From the NCBI RefSeq assembly GCF_012927115.1, contig NZ_JABBFY010000002.1, positions 620,001 through 684,000 of the forward strand: a stretch of DNA of 64,000 nucleotides, given 5' to 3'. Positions 48,450 through 55,775 of the stretch are shown piece after piece (the first letter of the stretch is position 1; the number at the start of each line of letters is the position of its first letter). The translations under genes and the position numbers were made by a program. The notes below the pieces were generated by a model. That model was not told the origin of the DNA, did no database searches, and saw nothing but the letters and a program-made list of their open reading frames with translations. This DNA comes from Sphingomonas sp. G-3-2-10 (lineage in GTDB: Bacteria; Pseudomonadota; Alphaproteobacteria; Sphingomonadales; Sphingomonadaceae).

Positions 48450-50563
48450 AGCGTTCTCTGTCTATCGCCGGCTGGGCCTTGCTCGCCTGCATGACCGGGG
48501 TGGCGCACGCAACGCCCCCGGCATGCGGGGAGCGCCTGTTGCCGCCCTCCCCCGGGGCGGCAACAGGCCAAAGGCCGATCACCGCGCATGACCTGATCGA
48601 GCTGCGCGACTTCGGCACCATGTTCGACACAAGCCGGAGGCCCTCGTTCAGCCTGTCTCCCGACGGCAGGTACGCGGCGCTGATCCTGAGGCGTGCCGAT
48701 CCGGAGCGCGACGATTATTGCTTCGGGGTCATGCTGGTGCCGCTGGACGGGAGGGCGGATCCGCGGCTGCTCGACGTCGGCGGCGAGTTCATCCAGGCGG
48801 TCACCGACCCCTATGGTGTGACCGGCGTCCCTTCGGGACTGCCGGTGACCGAGCCACCGGTCTGGTCGCCCGACGGGACGACGCTTGCCTATCTGCGCCG
48901 CGACAAGGGCCAGACGCAGATCTGGCGCGTGGGACTGGACGGCGCGCCTGCCAGGCAGATCACGCAGCTGACGACCGAGCCGCGCAACCTCGCCTGGAGC
49001 AAGTCCGGCTCGATCCTGCTCTTCACGACGCGGCGGTTGTTCGATGCGGGCGTCGACGAGATCGAGCGGGAAGGGCGCTCGGGCTTCCTCTATGACGAGC
49101 GCTTCTGGTCGGTGGCTTATTCCCGGCCAACGCCCCGGCTGCCCCTGCCGACCGAGATCAATGCGCTTGACCTTGCTACGGGCGGGCCCCGTATCGTCAC
49201 GAGCGAACAGGCGGCGATCTTGCGGGGCGAGCGCTCCATGCAGATCCCCGCAGAGGCCCGAATCTCTGCGACATCGCCGTCCGCAGGCCTCGCCTGGGTC
49301 GCCAGCGAGCGCGCCGATCGTCCACGCGGGCCGACCTTGCTGCGCGTCCAGGCAGCCGGGAAGGAACTGCCCTGCCACGGCGAGGTATGCCATGAGCCGA
49401 TCGCCGGGCTCTGGTGGAACGCCGAGGATATGCTGTTCATCCTGCGCGGCGGCAATGCTGACAATGGTGGTCGCAGCGCGCTCTACCGATGGCGCCCGGG
49501 GGCCGAACCGGGCCCGCGGCTGTTGCTCGATACCGAGGATTTCCTCGCGGGGTGCGGACTGGCTGGCACCAGCCTGATCTGCGCTCGCGAAAGCGCCACC
49601 CGGCCACGCGTCCTCGTCCGCATCGATCCGGGGACCGGCAGGAGCACGACGGTGTTCGATCCAAATCGGCAGTTCGCCGAAGTCCGTCTTGGCAAGGCCG
49701 AGCGGCTGACCTGGACCGACCGCGACGGCGTGCGCACCTATGGCGATCTGGTGCTTCCGCCGGATCACAAGCCCGGCCAGCGCCATCCCCTCATCGTGGT
49801 GCAGTATATCTCGCGGGGTTTCCTGCGCGGCGGGCAGGGCGATGAGTACCCCATCCAGCTGCTCGCATCGCGCGGCTACGCAGTCCTCAATTTCAACTGG
49901 CCTGCCGAAGCGCCTGCCGCCGCGGCCACCGGCAGCGACGAAGCGGCCCAGCGCGTCAAGGTCAGCAACTGGTCCGGCCGCCGCCGCATCTTCACCGCAC
50001 TCGAAGCAGGCATCGACACCGCGATCGCCAAGGGCGTCGTCGATCCCGCGTTGATCGGGATCACCGGCTTGAGCGACGGAGCAAGCACGGTCCAGTTCGC
50101 GCTGATCAACTCCACGCGGTTCAAGGCGGCGATCATGTCGACCTGCTGCGACGATCCCAACGCCGTGTTCAATGCGGGACCCGGTTACGGAAACAATGTC
50201 GTCAAGGATGTAGGATATCCTCCCGCCGGCAGCGATGGTCGCGCCTTCTGGCGGCCCCAGTCGATCGCCGTCAATGCGGATCGCCTCAAGGTGCCGCTAC
50301 TCATGCATCTTCCGGACGGCGAGTTTCGCATGGCTCAGGAAGCCTTTGCCGCGCTCAGGAGCCATGATGCTCCGGTCGAGATGTACGTCTTCCCGGACGA
50401 GTGGCACACCAAGCATCATCCGGCGCATCGCCTTGCCATCTATGGTCGCAATATCGCCTGGTTCGACTTCTGGCTGCGCGGTCTGGAGTCCGACGACCCC
50501 GAGCGCTCCGCCGAGATCGCGCGCTGGAAGCTTCTGCGCGACGCATCAGCGCGGGCGCTGTGA
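48443..50563 (+). CDS. Lasso peptide isopeptidase, S9-type (Atxe2-like)
   Basis: A 706-residue exported prolyl-oligopeptidase-type hydrolase. A signal peptide (GWALLACMTGVAHATPPACG) is followed by a seven-bladed propeller-like region (RPSFSLSPDGRYAALILRRA; PVWSPDGTTLAYLRRDKGQT) and an alpha/beta hydrolase with the nucleophile in ITGLSDGASTVQFALI and the His in FPDEWHTKHHPAHRL. Homologues cleave the isopeptide bond of the matching lasso peptide and linearise it. The gene overlaps the receptor gene and converges with the cyclase gene, overlapping its end by 18 bases. Confidence 0.9.
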   Translation: MVKRSLSIAGWALLACMTGVAHATPPACGERLLPPSPGAATGQRPITAHDLIELRDFGTMFDTSRRPSFSLSPDGRYAALILRRADPERDDYCFGVMLVPLDGRADPRLLDVGGEFIQAVTDPYGVTGVPSGLPVTEPPVWSPDGTTLAYLRRDKGQTQIWRVGLDGAPARQITQLTTEPRNLAWSKSGSILLFTTRRLFDAGVDEIEREGRSGFLYDERFWSVAYSRPTPRLPLPTEINALDLATGGPRIVTSEQAAILRGERSMQIPAEARISATSPSAGLAWVASERADRPRGPTLLRVQAAGKELPCHGEVCHEPIAGLWWNAEDMLFILRGGNADNGGRSALYRWRPGAEPGPRLLLDTEDFLAGCGLAGTSLICARESATRPRVLVRIDPGTGRSTTVFDPNRQFAEVRLGKAERLTWTDRDGVRTYGDLVLPPDHKPGQRHPLIVVQYISRGFLRGGQGDEYPIQLLASRGYAVLNFNWPAEAPAAAATGSDEAAQRVKVSNWSGRRRIFTALEAGIDTAIAKGVVDPALIGITGLSDGASTVQFALINSTRFKAAIMSTCCDDPNAVFNAGPGYGNNVVKDVGYPPAGSDGRAFWRPQSIAVNADRLKVPLLMHLPDGEFRMAQEAFAALRSHDAPVEMYVFPDEWHTKHHPAHRLAIYGRNIAWFDFWLRGLESDDPERSAEIARWKLLRDASARAL

Positions 50564-52312
50564 TGACCGGTCCTCCCAGTGGCGCAGCCATGCCTCGACT
50601 TCGACCAGCGCCATGAGCTCGGGGAGGGCCTCGGCGTCGGCGAGCGGGCCCTCCAGAACCCGCACTACACGGTCATGGTGGAGCAAATGTTGCCGCGCGA
50701 GCGAACCCTCGAGCAGCATGTCGCGCATGGCGCGCAAGTTCGCCCTGATCATGCGATAGGCAAGACTGCTGAACGAGACCTTGGTGCGGCGATCGATGAC
50801 TGCCGCGGGTAGCGCCGGCCGAAATGCCTCGCGCGCCACCGATCGATTATTGCCGCCCGCGCACCAATGCCAGCTCGGGATCGCGATGCAGATCTCGGCG
50901 ATCGGCTGCGACATCAGCGGAGATAGAAAAGGGGCGATGGCTTCGCGGCCATAGCCTTCAAGCTGATTCTGGATGCCGATAATCGACCAGACATGTTTGC
51001 GCTTGGCCGGCGGAGTTCCGTCCGGCGCGGCGATCCATGGATTGCCCTCCGGCCAGGGCAGCGCGTCGCGTGCATGACGGGCCAGGAACGCGTTGGTCAT
51101 CGGCTTTGGCATGTGGGAGCCCGCCGCGAGCCCCCGCCTGATGGCAAAAGCCAACACCTTCCAGATGTTGGTCCGCGTGAGCTGGGCGATATCGCCGGCC
51201 GTCTCGAACACGCCTCTGCCGATCCCTTCCTCCCTCAGGCGATCGATCACGGGCAAGGCGGAGTGAGTGAGGCAGAACATGCTGTCGCCGCCGCCTCCGC
51301 CGAGAAAGGCGTCCGCTCCTAGCGATTGGGCCAGCGCCTGGAGCGGGCGGTCGAGCGCCTGTGAGAATGCCCGCGCGCAGGGTCTCGGCAGATTATGGGC
51401 ATCGCTATGCCCGACATCGACGGTCGCCGCATCGGCCACAAGTTCGATCAGATCGTAGCCGAGATGCTCGGCGGCGGCGCGCGCCCAGGGGAGCTCGCTC
51501 GCGTCTCCCGCTGCGGGACCGAAGGTCACGCATTGCGCCGCCGGACTGCCAGGCCGTAAGCCGGCGGCGACGATCGAGGAATCGAGCCCCCCGGAGATTT
51601 CGATCAGCGGCCGCTCGAAACATTGCCCCCATGCGTCAAGCGTCGCCATGGCGACGGCTCGCAATCGGCGGACGCCCTCCGCACGATCGGTGATTTGGGC
51701 CTCCCGACCGGCGAACCACCAGGGCGACCACACGCAGCGGCTGGTCGCGCCATGGTCGCGGATATCGAGCGCAACTCCGGGCAGCACCTCGCTTATGCCG
51801 CGCAGGGCGGTCCTCGCAGGGCGAAAGTCGCGATAGACAAGCGATTGCGCGACGATTGTCCAGTCAATGTCCGGTTCGAACAGTCCGTGCGCGAAAAGCA
51901 GATCCGGCCGGCTGGTCACGATGTGAACGCCGTCGATTTCGGCATAGTAGCAAGCGACCAGGCCCGAAGGGTCACGCACGACCTCGATGCGGTCGTCGAA
52001 GACCCGGATTGCGACATATCCGCCCCAGTAGCTGCTCATCAGGTCGGCCGCCGGGATCGCAGCAATGCCTGAGCTGGTGTATTCGGTGACCCGCGCATTG
52101 TCGTCGCGGCGGAACATATGGCCCCAGACAATTCCCCGGTCGTGAGAGAGGACAAGCTGCGCGGCGCCTGGATCGCCGAGGACGCACAACCCCTGCGCAT
52201 CGACCAGTTCGGTCATGGATGTCGCTCGCATTCTCTCGCGAATGGGGCGCAACCGTTCGGCACCCTCAGCCCCGGCGAATCCGATAAGGGCTAGGAAGGG
52301 TGCATTGTTCAT
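50546..52312 (-). CDS. Lasso peptide cyclase (C protein, asparagine-synthetase-like)
   Basis: A 588-residue ATP-dependent enzyme that activates the ring Asp/Glu of the precursor and forms the macrolactam with Gly1. The start (MNNAPFLALIGFAGAEGAER) fits; upstream open frame does not. The N-terminal region resembles the glutamine-amidotransferase-like part of asparagine synthetase, without the N-terminal Cys nucleophile. The synthetase half has the pyrophosphatase loop IEISGGLDSSIVAAGL, GADAFLGGGGGDSMFC and FRPALPAAVIDRRTKVSFSS. Its ATG overlaps the end of the B gene (ATGA). Confidence 0.93.
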   Translation of the reverse strand: MNNAPFLALIGFAGAEGAERLRPIRERMRATSMTELVDAQGLCVLGDPGAAQLVLSHDRGIVWGHMFRRDDNARVTEYTSSGIAAIPAADLMSSYWGGYVAIRVFDDRIEVVRDPSGLVACYYAEIDGVHIVTSRPDLLFAHGLFEPDIDWTIVAQSLVYRDFRPARTALRGISEVLPGVALDIRDHGATSRCVWSPWWFAGREAQITDRAEGVRRLRAVAMATLDAWGQCFERPLIEISGGLDSSIVAAGLRPGSPAAQCVTFGPAAGDASELPWARAAAEHLGYDLIELVADAATVDVGHSDAHNLPRPCARAFSQALDRPLQALAQSLGADAFLGGGGGDSMFCLTHSALPVIDRLREEGIGRGVFETAGDIAQLTRTNIWKVLAFAIRRGLAAGSHMPKPMTNAFLARHARDALPWPEGNPWIAAPDGTPPAKRKHVWSIIGIQNQLEGYGREAIAPFLSPLMSQPIAEICIAIPSWHWCAGGNNRSVAREAFRPALPAAVIDRRTKVSFSSLAYRMIRANLRAMRDMLLEGSLARQHLLHHDRVVRVLEGPLADAEALPELMALVEVEAWLRHWEDRSSQRPR

Positions 52313-52986
52313 AGGGCCAGGATCGGCGTGAAGCCCGACACATGATCGTAGCTGTCGTTGAGGATGCTGTGCCGGGTCTGCAGCCAGCAATGTGCAGCGA
52401 AGGGCTCGGGAGCGATTCCGAAGACCAGCTGCGATCCTATCCCGCGGCTGGCAAGCCAATGGTCGAGGGCCAGCGAATCGAGCAGGCAATTGCGCGCGAT
52501 CGGCACCATCCGCCTCGCCCGCTCGAAGGCAAAGGCTTCGACGAGTGGAGATCGTGGATCGTCGGGGTCTGGAAGCGGTGACCGGCTCCGCAGGCCAGTC
52601 AGGATTCGGTTCAGCGACAAGGTATGCAGCGCGACCCTTGCCGATGCCACACGTAGCGCCACCCGAAAGGGCCGTCCGTCTCCAATCGCGGAAGCGTCGA
52701 TCTGCATGAGACCACTCGGGATGCTCACCCGTTCCCTCAGAACATTGATCGGATCGGGATCGCCGGCGCGGAGGATGCGTGCGCGAGAAAGGGTGTAGAG
52801 TACGCCCTTTGGCGTGACCCCGGCATAATTGCGGTTCAACCAGGCGAGCATCTCGGGCGCTGGACCGGCGGGCACGCGGAAATACCTGTCCTGCCGGACA
52901 TCGAGGACAAACAATTTGTCCGACGCGACGCAGGCGGTCGCGTGTGGCAGGATGCGCCAGAACATTCCGGGTGCCGTTTCCCTCAT
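52309..52986 (-). CDS. Lasso peptide B protein: leader-binding RRE fused to transglutaminase-like protease
   Basis: A 225-residue enzyme that binds the leader and cuts it from the core. The first 90 residues form the PqqD-like RRE (VASDKLFVLDVRQDRYFRVP, AGPAPEMLAWLNRNYAGVTP). The C-terminal half is the B2 peptidase with the catalytic Cys in RNCLLDSLALDHWLASRGIG, QLVFGIAPEPFAAHCWLQTR containing the His, and the downstream acidic LNDSYDHV. B1 and B2 are separate in many Gram-positive loci but fused in proteobacterial ones. No strong ribosome site is seen at ATG 52986, and MFWRIL at 52965 is an alternative start. Confidence 0.92.
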   Translation of the reverse strand: MRETAPGMFWRILPHATACVASDKLFVLDVRQDRYFRVPAGPAPEMLAWLNRNYAGVTPKGVLYTLSRARILRAGDPDPINVLRERVSIPSGLMQIDASAIGDGRPFRVALRVASARVALHTLSLNRILTGLRSRSPLPDPDDPRSPLVEAFAFERARRMVPIARNCLLDSLALDHWLASRGIGSQLVFGIAPEPFAAHCWLQTRHSILNDSYDHVSGFTPILAL

Positions 52987-53028
52987 AGCGTGGGGCCGGC
53001 CGAACCTCGCGGTCGGCCCAGCGAACGA

Positions 53029-53160
53029 TCAGTCTTCGGAAACGCCCTGCGGCAGCATGTATCCGATGAACTCGAAGATGCCGGTGCAGTAGCCCTGGGT
53101 TTGGACGCTCGCAGCGCCCAGGTCGATCAGGTCGGCGGATTGGTCTTCTTCGCGATGCAT
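53029..53160 (-). CDS. Lasso peptide precursor A2, Cys-containing core
   Basis: A 43-residue precursor. The leader (MHREEDQSADLIDLGAASVQ) has the DLIDLG...T-x-G pattern with Thr at -2. Cleavage before Gly23 would give a 21-residue core beginning GYCTGIFEF and ending PQGVSED. Gly1 with Glu8 predicts an 8-residue ring and a 13-residue tail. Cys3, in the ring, is unusual and unpaired. The ribosome site GGGAGG is 5 bases upstream. The B gene follows 42 bases later. Confidence 0.9.
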   Translation of the reverse strand: MHREEDQSADLIDLGAASVQTQGYCTGIFEFIGYMLPQGVSED

Positions 53161-53197
53161 GGAAACCTCCCTCTGAGAGAATGGCAATGAGACGGGA

Positions 53198-53230
53198 GGC
53201 GCCGGCCCGGTTGGGACCGGACCGGCGCCT
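53198..53230 (-). terminator. Stem-loop between lasso precursor genes A1 and A2
   Basis: Arms AGGCGCCGG and CCGGCGCCT, with further pairing inside, about 7 bases after the A1 stop. No T run follows. It may be a partial terminator or a processing/stability element that sets the amount of A1 relative to A2 and the enzymes. Confidence 0.5.
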
Positions 53231-53236
53231 TGCGGG

Positions 53237-53368
53237 TCAGTCGTCCGACAGGCCCTCGCGCTCGATGAGTCCGACGACGTCGTACTTGCCCTCGAGGGCG
53301 CCCTGCGTCTCGACGCTGGCAACGCCGAGGTCGATCAGATCGATGGTTTCGTTGGGTTCGCGGTCCAT
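53237..53368 (-). CDS. Lasso peptide precursor A1
   Basis: A 43-residue precursor (leader MDREPNETIDLIDLGVASVE) with the same DLIDLG..ASV.TQG motif and Thr at -2. Cleavage before Gly23 gives a 21-residue core beginning GALEGKYDV and ending REGLSDD. Gly1-Asp8 would close an 8-residue ring. It has the same leader and length as A2 but a quite different core, so the two are diverged duplicates. The ribosome site CGGAGAAAG precedes the start. It is the first gene after gntR in the presumed operon. Confidence 0.9.
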   Translation of the reverse strand: MDREPNETIDLIDLGVASVETQGALEGKYDVVGLIEREGLSDD

Positions 53369-53421
53369 GGTCTTTCTCCGGTCGCGGGATGCGACCACGA
53401 GAAGATTCGACATGGCAGCGG

Positions 53422-53451
53422 TTATAAGAAGTTTATAATCGGATTATAATC
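53422..53451. promoter_or_regulatory. AT-rich palindromes before the lasso precursors, possible GntR operator/promoter
   Basis: A GATTATAATC palindrome (53442-53451) and nearby TTTATAATC and GTTATAAG repeats sit in an otherwise GC-rich sequence between gntR and precursor A1. TATAAT-like hexamers face the precursor genes, but no good -35 box is found. A GGTCGC-ATCCC-GCGACC hairpin lies nearer the start codon. Confidence 0.45.
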
Positions 53452-53461
53452 GAGTGCCGGT

Positions 53462-54040
53462 TCAGGCGGCATCGCGCTGCCGGATTAAGTCTGAAACGAC
53501 TTTCATCCGCCGAAGATGATAGCGCCGTATTGCCTGCGGAAGACCGGCATCAATCTCGGCGAGCGCATCCAGTTCACCAATCAACGGCTCAAGGATTTGC
53601 GGCTCGACAAGCCGATATGGGTGCAATCGATCGCCGGCGCCGGCTATGGCAGAGCGGATTTCGCGATTGGGCGCCATCGCGCCGATACGCTCGAAGAGCT
53701 GCGCCGTCCTGCCCGCAACCGTGTCGTCATCGAATTCATCCGTCGCAAGCGGCTGCCGGGCAGTCCGAACAGCCATGAGGACAAGCGTGGAATGCCACTC
53801 GTACAGATCGCGCAACGCCGCTTCGCTGAAACGGGGTACGTGGAAGCCTTCGCCGGCGCTGGACTCGACCAGGCCTTCGCCCACAAGACGGTGGAGGACA
53901 TCGCGGACCGGGGTCATGCTGACCCCAAGCGCCTCGGCCAGTCGGTTCGCCTCGAGGCGGGTGCCGGGCGCATAACGGCCTTCGCGTAGCACTTGCTTCA
54001 GGGTCGCATAGCTTCGCTCCATCGCCTGGATCGGGCTCAT
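53462..54040 (-). CDS. GntR-family regulator (FadR-like)
   Basis: A 192-residue regulator. The start MSPIQAMERSYATLKQVLRE begins the winged helix (GRYAPGTRLEANRLAEALGV, SMTPVRDVLHRLVGEGLVES); the C-terminal helices (LRDLYEWHSTLVLMAVRTAR onward) are of FCD type, which usually binds small organic acids. It overlaps the oxygenase gene by 4 bases and is 93 bases upstream of the precursors. It may control them through the AT-rich palindromes, while LuxR acts further upstream. Confidence 0.88.
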   Translation of the reverse strand: MSPIQAMERSYATLKQVLREGRYAPGTRLEANRLAEALGVSMTPVRDVLHRLVGEGLVESSAGEGFHVPRFSEAALRDLYEWHSTLVLMAVRTARQPLATDEFDDDTVAGRTAQLFERIGAMAPNREIRSAIAGAGDRLHPYRLVEPQILEPLIGELDALAEIDAGLPQAIRRYHLRRMKVVSDLIRQRDAA

Positions 54041-54921
54041 GGTAAACTTTCCTGCCCGGCACGGTGCGCGGCCACGGCTTCGGCCTGGTCGGGCCTCAGC
54101 GCGTCCACCGCGCCGATATGGTCGGGAAGATTGTCGGTAAGGAGAAGCGACGGGCATACGCCCTCATAGTTGCCGAGGTTCGGCCGGTGCTGACGGTAGC
54201 CGACCAGACCGGCCAGTTCGGGAGCGAAACCCCGCGCGACCGCGGGCGGATAAGCCAGCCACTGATTCTCATACGGCTTGAGCCACCCCAGACAGTAACT
54301 CGCGACCACCGCCTTGCGGACCTCGTTGCTGCGGTTGGCTCCAGCCCCGTGCAGCGTCGATCCCAGGAACAGGATGGCGTCACCCGGGCCGCACGCGGCG
54401 ACGGTCGATTGCTCGGGCACCGCATCGCTCAATGCTTCACGGCCATGGCTGCGGGGGTAAATGATCGTCGCCCCATTCTCGACCGTGAAGGGGATCAGCG
54501 GCCACATCACGTTTACCAGATACTCGACCTCGCCCTTTACGCCCTGCCACATGTCCTGATCCCGGTGTGGGAACTGGGCCGGGGCTCCGGGGTGAAGCGC
54601 GATCGCCTGCATCAGGTTGAGCTGTAGCGTGTCGCACCATGGCGAGAGGACCTCTTCGATAACCGCGAGGATGAGTTCTTCCCGGGCGAGCGCCGCTGCG
54701 TGCGGTGAGCGCTTCAACAGGCTTCCGAACCGCTTGGTGCGTCCGCCATAGAAATCGCCCCGGCAAAAGGGTGTCGCATCGTAGATCGGTGCCAGATCAA
54801 CGGCGAGCGCTTCGATGATTGGCCGCGGCAGTGCATTTGCGATGACGCACCAGCCCTCGCTGGTCAGCTGATCGAGTGCGGCGTCAAGGCCCGCTGGCCG
54901 GATCCTAGGTTCCTGTTTCAT
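54037..54921 (-). CDS. Phytanoyl-CoA dioxygenase (PhyH)-family Fe(II)/2-oxoglutarate oxygenase
   Basis: A 294-residue enzyme of the double-stranded beta-helix fold. The iron-binding HxD is in FPHRDQDMWQ and the distal His is in FLGSTLHGAGANRS; other conserved parts are WPLIPFTVENGATIIYPRSH and GPGDAILFLGS. It could hydroxylate the lasso core, an acyl chain of the signal molecule or a free substrate; gene order does not decide. It lies 9 bases after luxI and overlaps gntR, all on the same strand. Metal-binding residues look complete. Confidence 0.85.
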   Translation of the reverse strand: MKQEPRIRPAGLDAALDQLTSEGWCVIANALPRPIIEALAVDLAPIYDATPFCRGDFYGGRTKRFGSLLKRSPHAAALAREELILAVIEEVLSPWCDTLQLNLMQAIALHPGAPAQFPHRDQDMWQGVKGEVEYLVNVMWPLIPFTVENGATIIYPRSHGREALSDAVPEQSTVAACGPGDAILFLGSTLHGAGANRSNEVRKAVVASYCLGWLKPYENQWLAYPPAVARGFAPELAGLVGYRQHRPNLGNYEGVCPSLLLTDNLPDHIGAVDALRPDQAEAVAAHRAGQESLP

Positions 54922-54930
54922 GGCGCGTCC

Positions 54931-55557
54931 TCAACCGTTGGCGGCGCGGCGCGCCGGCATTTCCTGGGACGGGATCGGCGACCAGACCCCGCCAGCGGCC
55001 AACTCGGCGGGTGTCTGCGGCGTGATCGTGATCTCGAGCGCGCCGAGGAGCGCCCCTTGGCACGGGAGCGGCTCACCCAGAGCGCGGCATTGCCAGCCGA
55101 AGCTCAGGATCTGCTGTAGCCACGCCATCTCGGCGACGCCGGTATAGGTCTCGATGCCGGTTTCGAGCGCATGGACGGCCAGGGCGGATACGAGCTGATT
55201 GCGGACCTGCCGCCGCTCTGCGGACCGCAGTTGGCGGCCCAGGCAAAATCTGGTGATTTCCCAGATCCGAGGACCCCGCGGCACTTCCTCGTCGCAAAGC
55301 GACTGGAACAGCGTATCGAGGATATGCGGCCGCGTCGTGGGCAGCAGGCGGGCGGAGGCGAGATGCGACCGATCCATGTCGGTGATGATCAGGTAGCGGG
55401 CGTGCGGATCGTCGAACTGATCGATCTCGTATCGCCCGTCCAGGACCGGCAGGTCCCATTTCAGAAGGTCAACGAAAACGCTCTTCCGAGCGGCGAACAT
55501 CGAGCGATAGACGGCGTCGGGGACACCGCCGGCGGTTGAATCGACCAGGAGAACCAT
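54931..55557 (-). CDS. luxI: Acyl-homoserine lactone synthase (LuxI family)
   Basis: A 208-residue synthase that joins an acyl group from acyl-ACP or acyl-CoA to S-adenosylmethionine. Conserved positions are visible: FAARKSVFVDLLKWDLP (Arg, Phe, Trp), YEIDQFDDPHARYLI (Asp/Glu set), SARLLPTTRPHILDTLF and IWEITRFCLG (Glu and Arg of the active site). It is divided from luxR by 159 bases containing a tandem duplication and a 20-bp palindrome. The acyl chain cannot be read from sequence. Confidence 0.93.
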   Translation of the reverse strand: MVLLVDSTAGGVPDAVYRSMFAARKSVFVDLLKWDLPVLDGRYEIDQFDDPHARYLIITDMDRSHLASARLLPTTRPHILDTLFQSLCDEEVPRGPRIWEITRFCLGRQLRSAERRQVRNQLVSALAVHALETGIETYTGVAEMAWLQQILSFGWQCRALGEPLPCQGALLGALEITITPQTPAELAAGGVWSPIPSQEMPARRAANG

Positions 55558-55565
55558 GGGACGAG

Positions 55566-55585
55566 CCCCTCAAATTGCTGAGGGG
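55566..55585. promoter_or_regulatory. 20-bp palindrome overlapping the luxI ribosome site
   Basis: CCCCTCA-N6-TGAGGGG, a perfect 7-bp inverted repeat with the length of a lux box, 8 bases before the luxI ATG. Its GAGGGG arm on the minus strand is the only good ribosome site for luxI, so either LuxR binds DNA here or the folded RNA hides the ribosome site. Confidence 0.6.
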
Positions 55586-55617
55586 CAAGCATCCCGATCC
55601 GAGCGCCAGCGCGGTAT

Positions 55618-55775
55618 TCCAAGAAATGGGGATAGCGTTAGCGCTTCAGGATCTCGGAGAAGCTGATCAGTCCGTCGAACAAGGCGCGGACAGCAATCCA
55701 AGAAATGGGGATAGCGTTAGCGCTTCAGGATCTCGGAGAAGCTGATCAGTCCGTCGAACAAGGCGCGGACAGCAA
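55618..55775. repeat. Perfect 79-bp tandem duplication over the 3' end of luxR
   Basis: Positions 55618-55696 are repeated exactly at 55697-55775. The right copy contains the last codons of luxR and its stop; the left copy repeats them past the stop. The unit length is not a multiple of 3, but luxR stays intact because the extra copy lies downstream. Confidence 0.93.
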
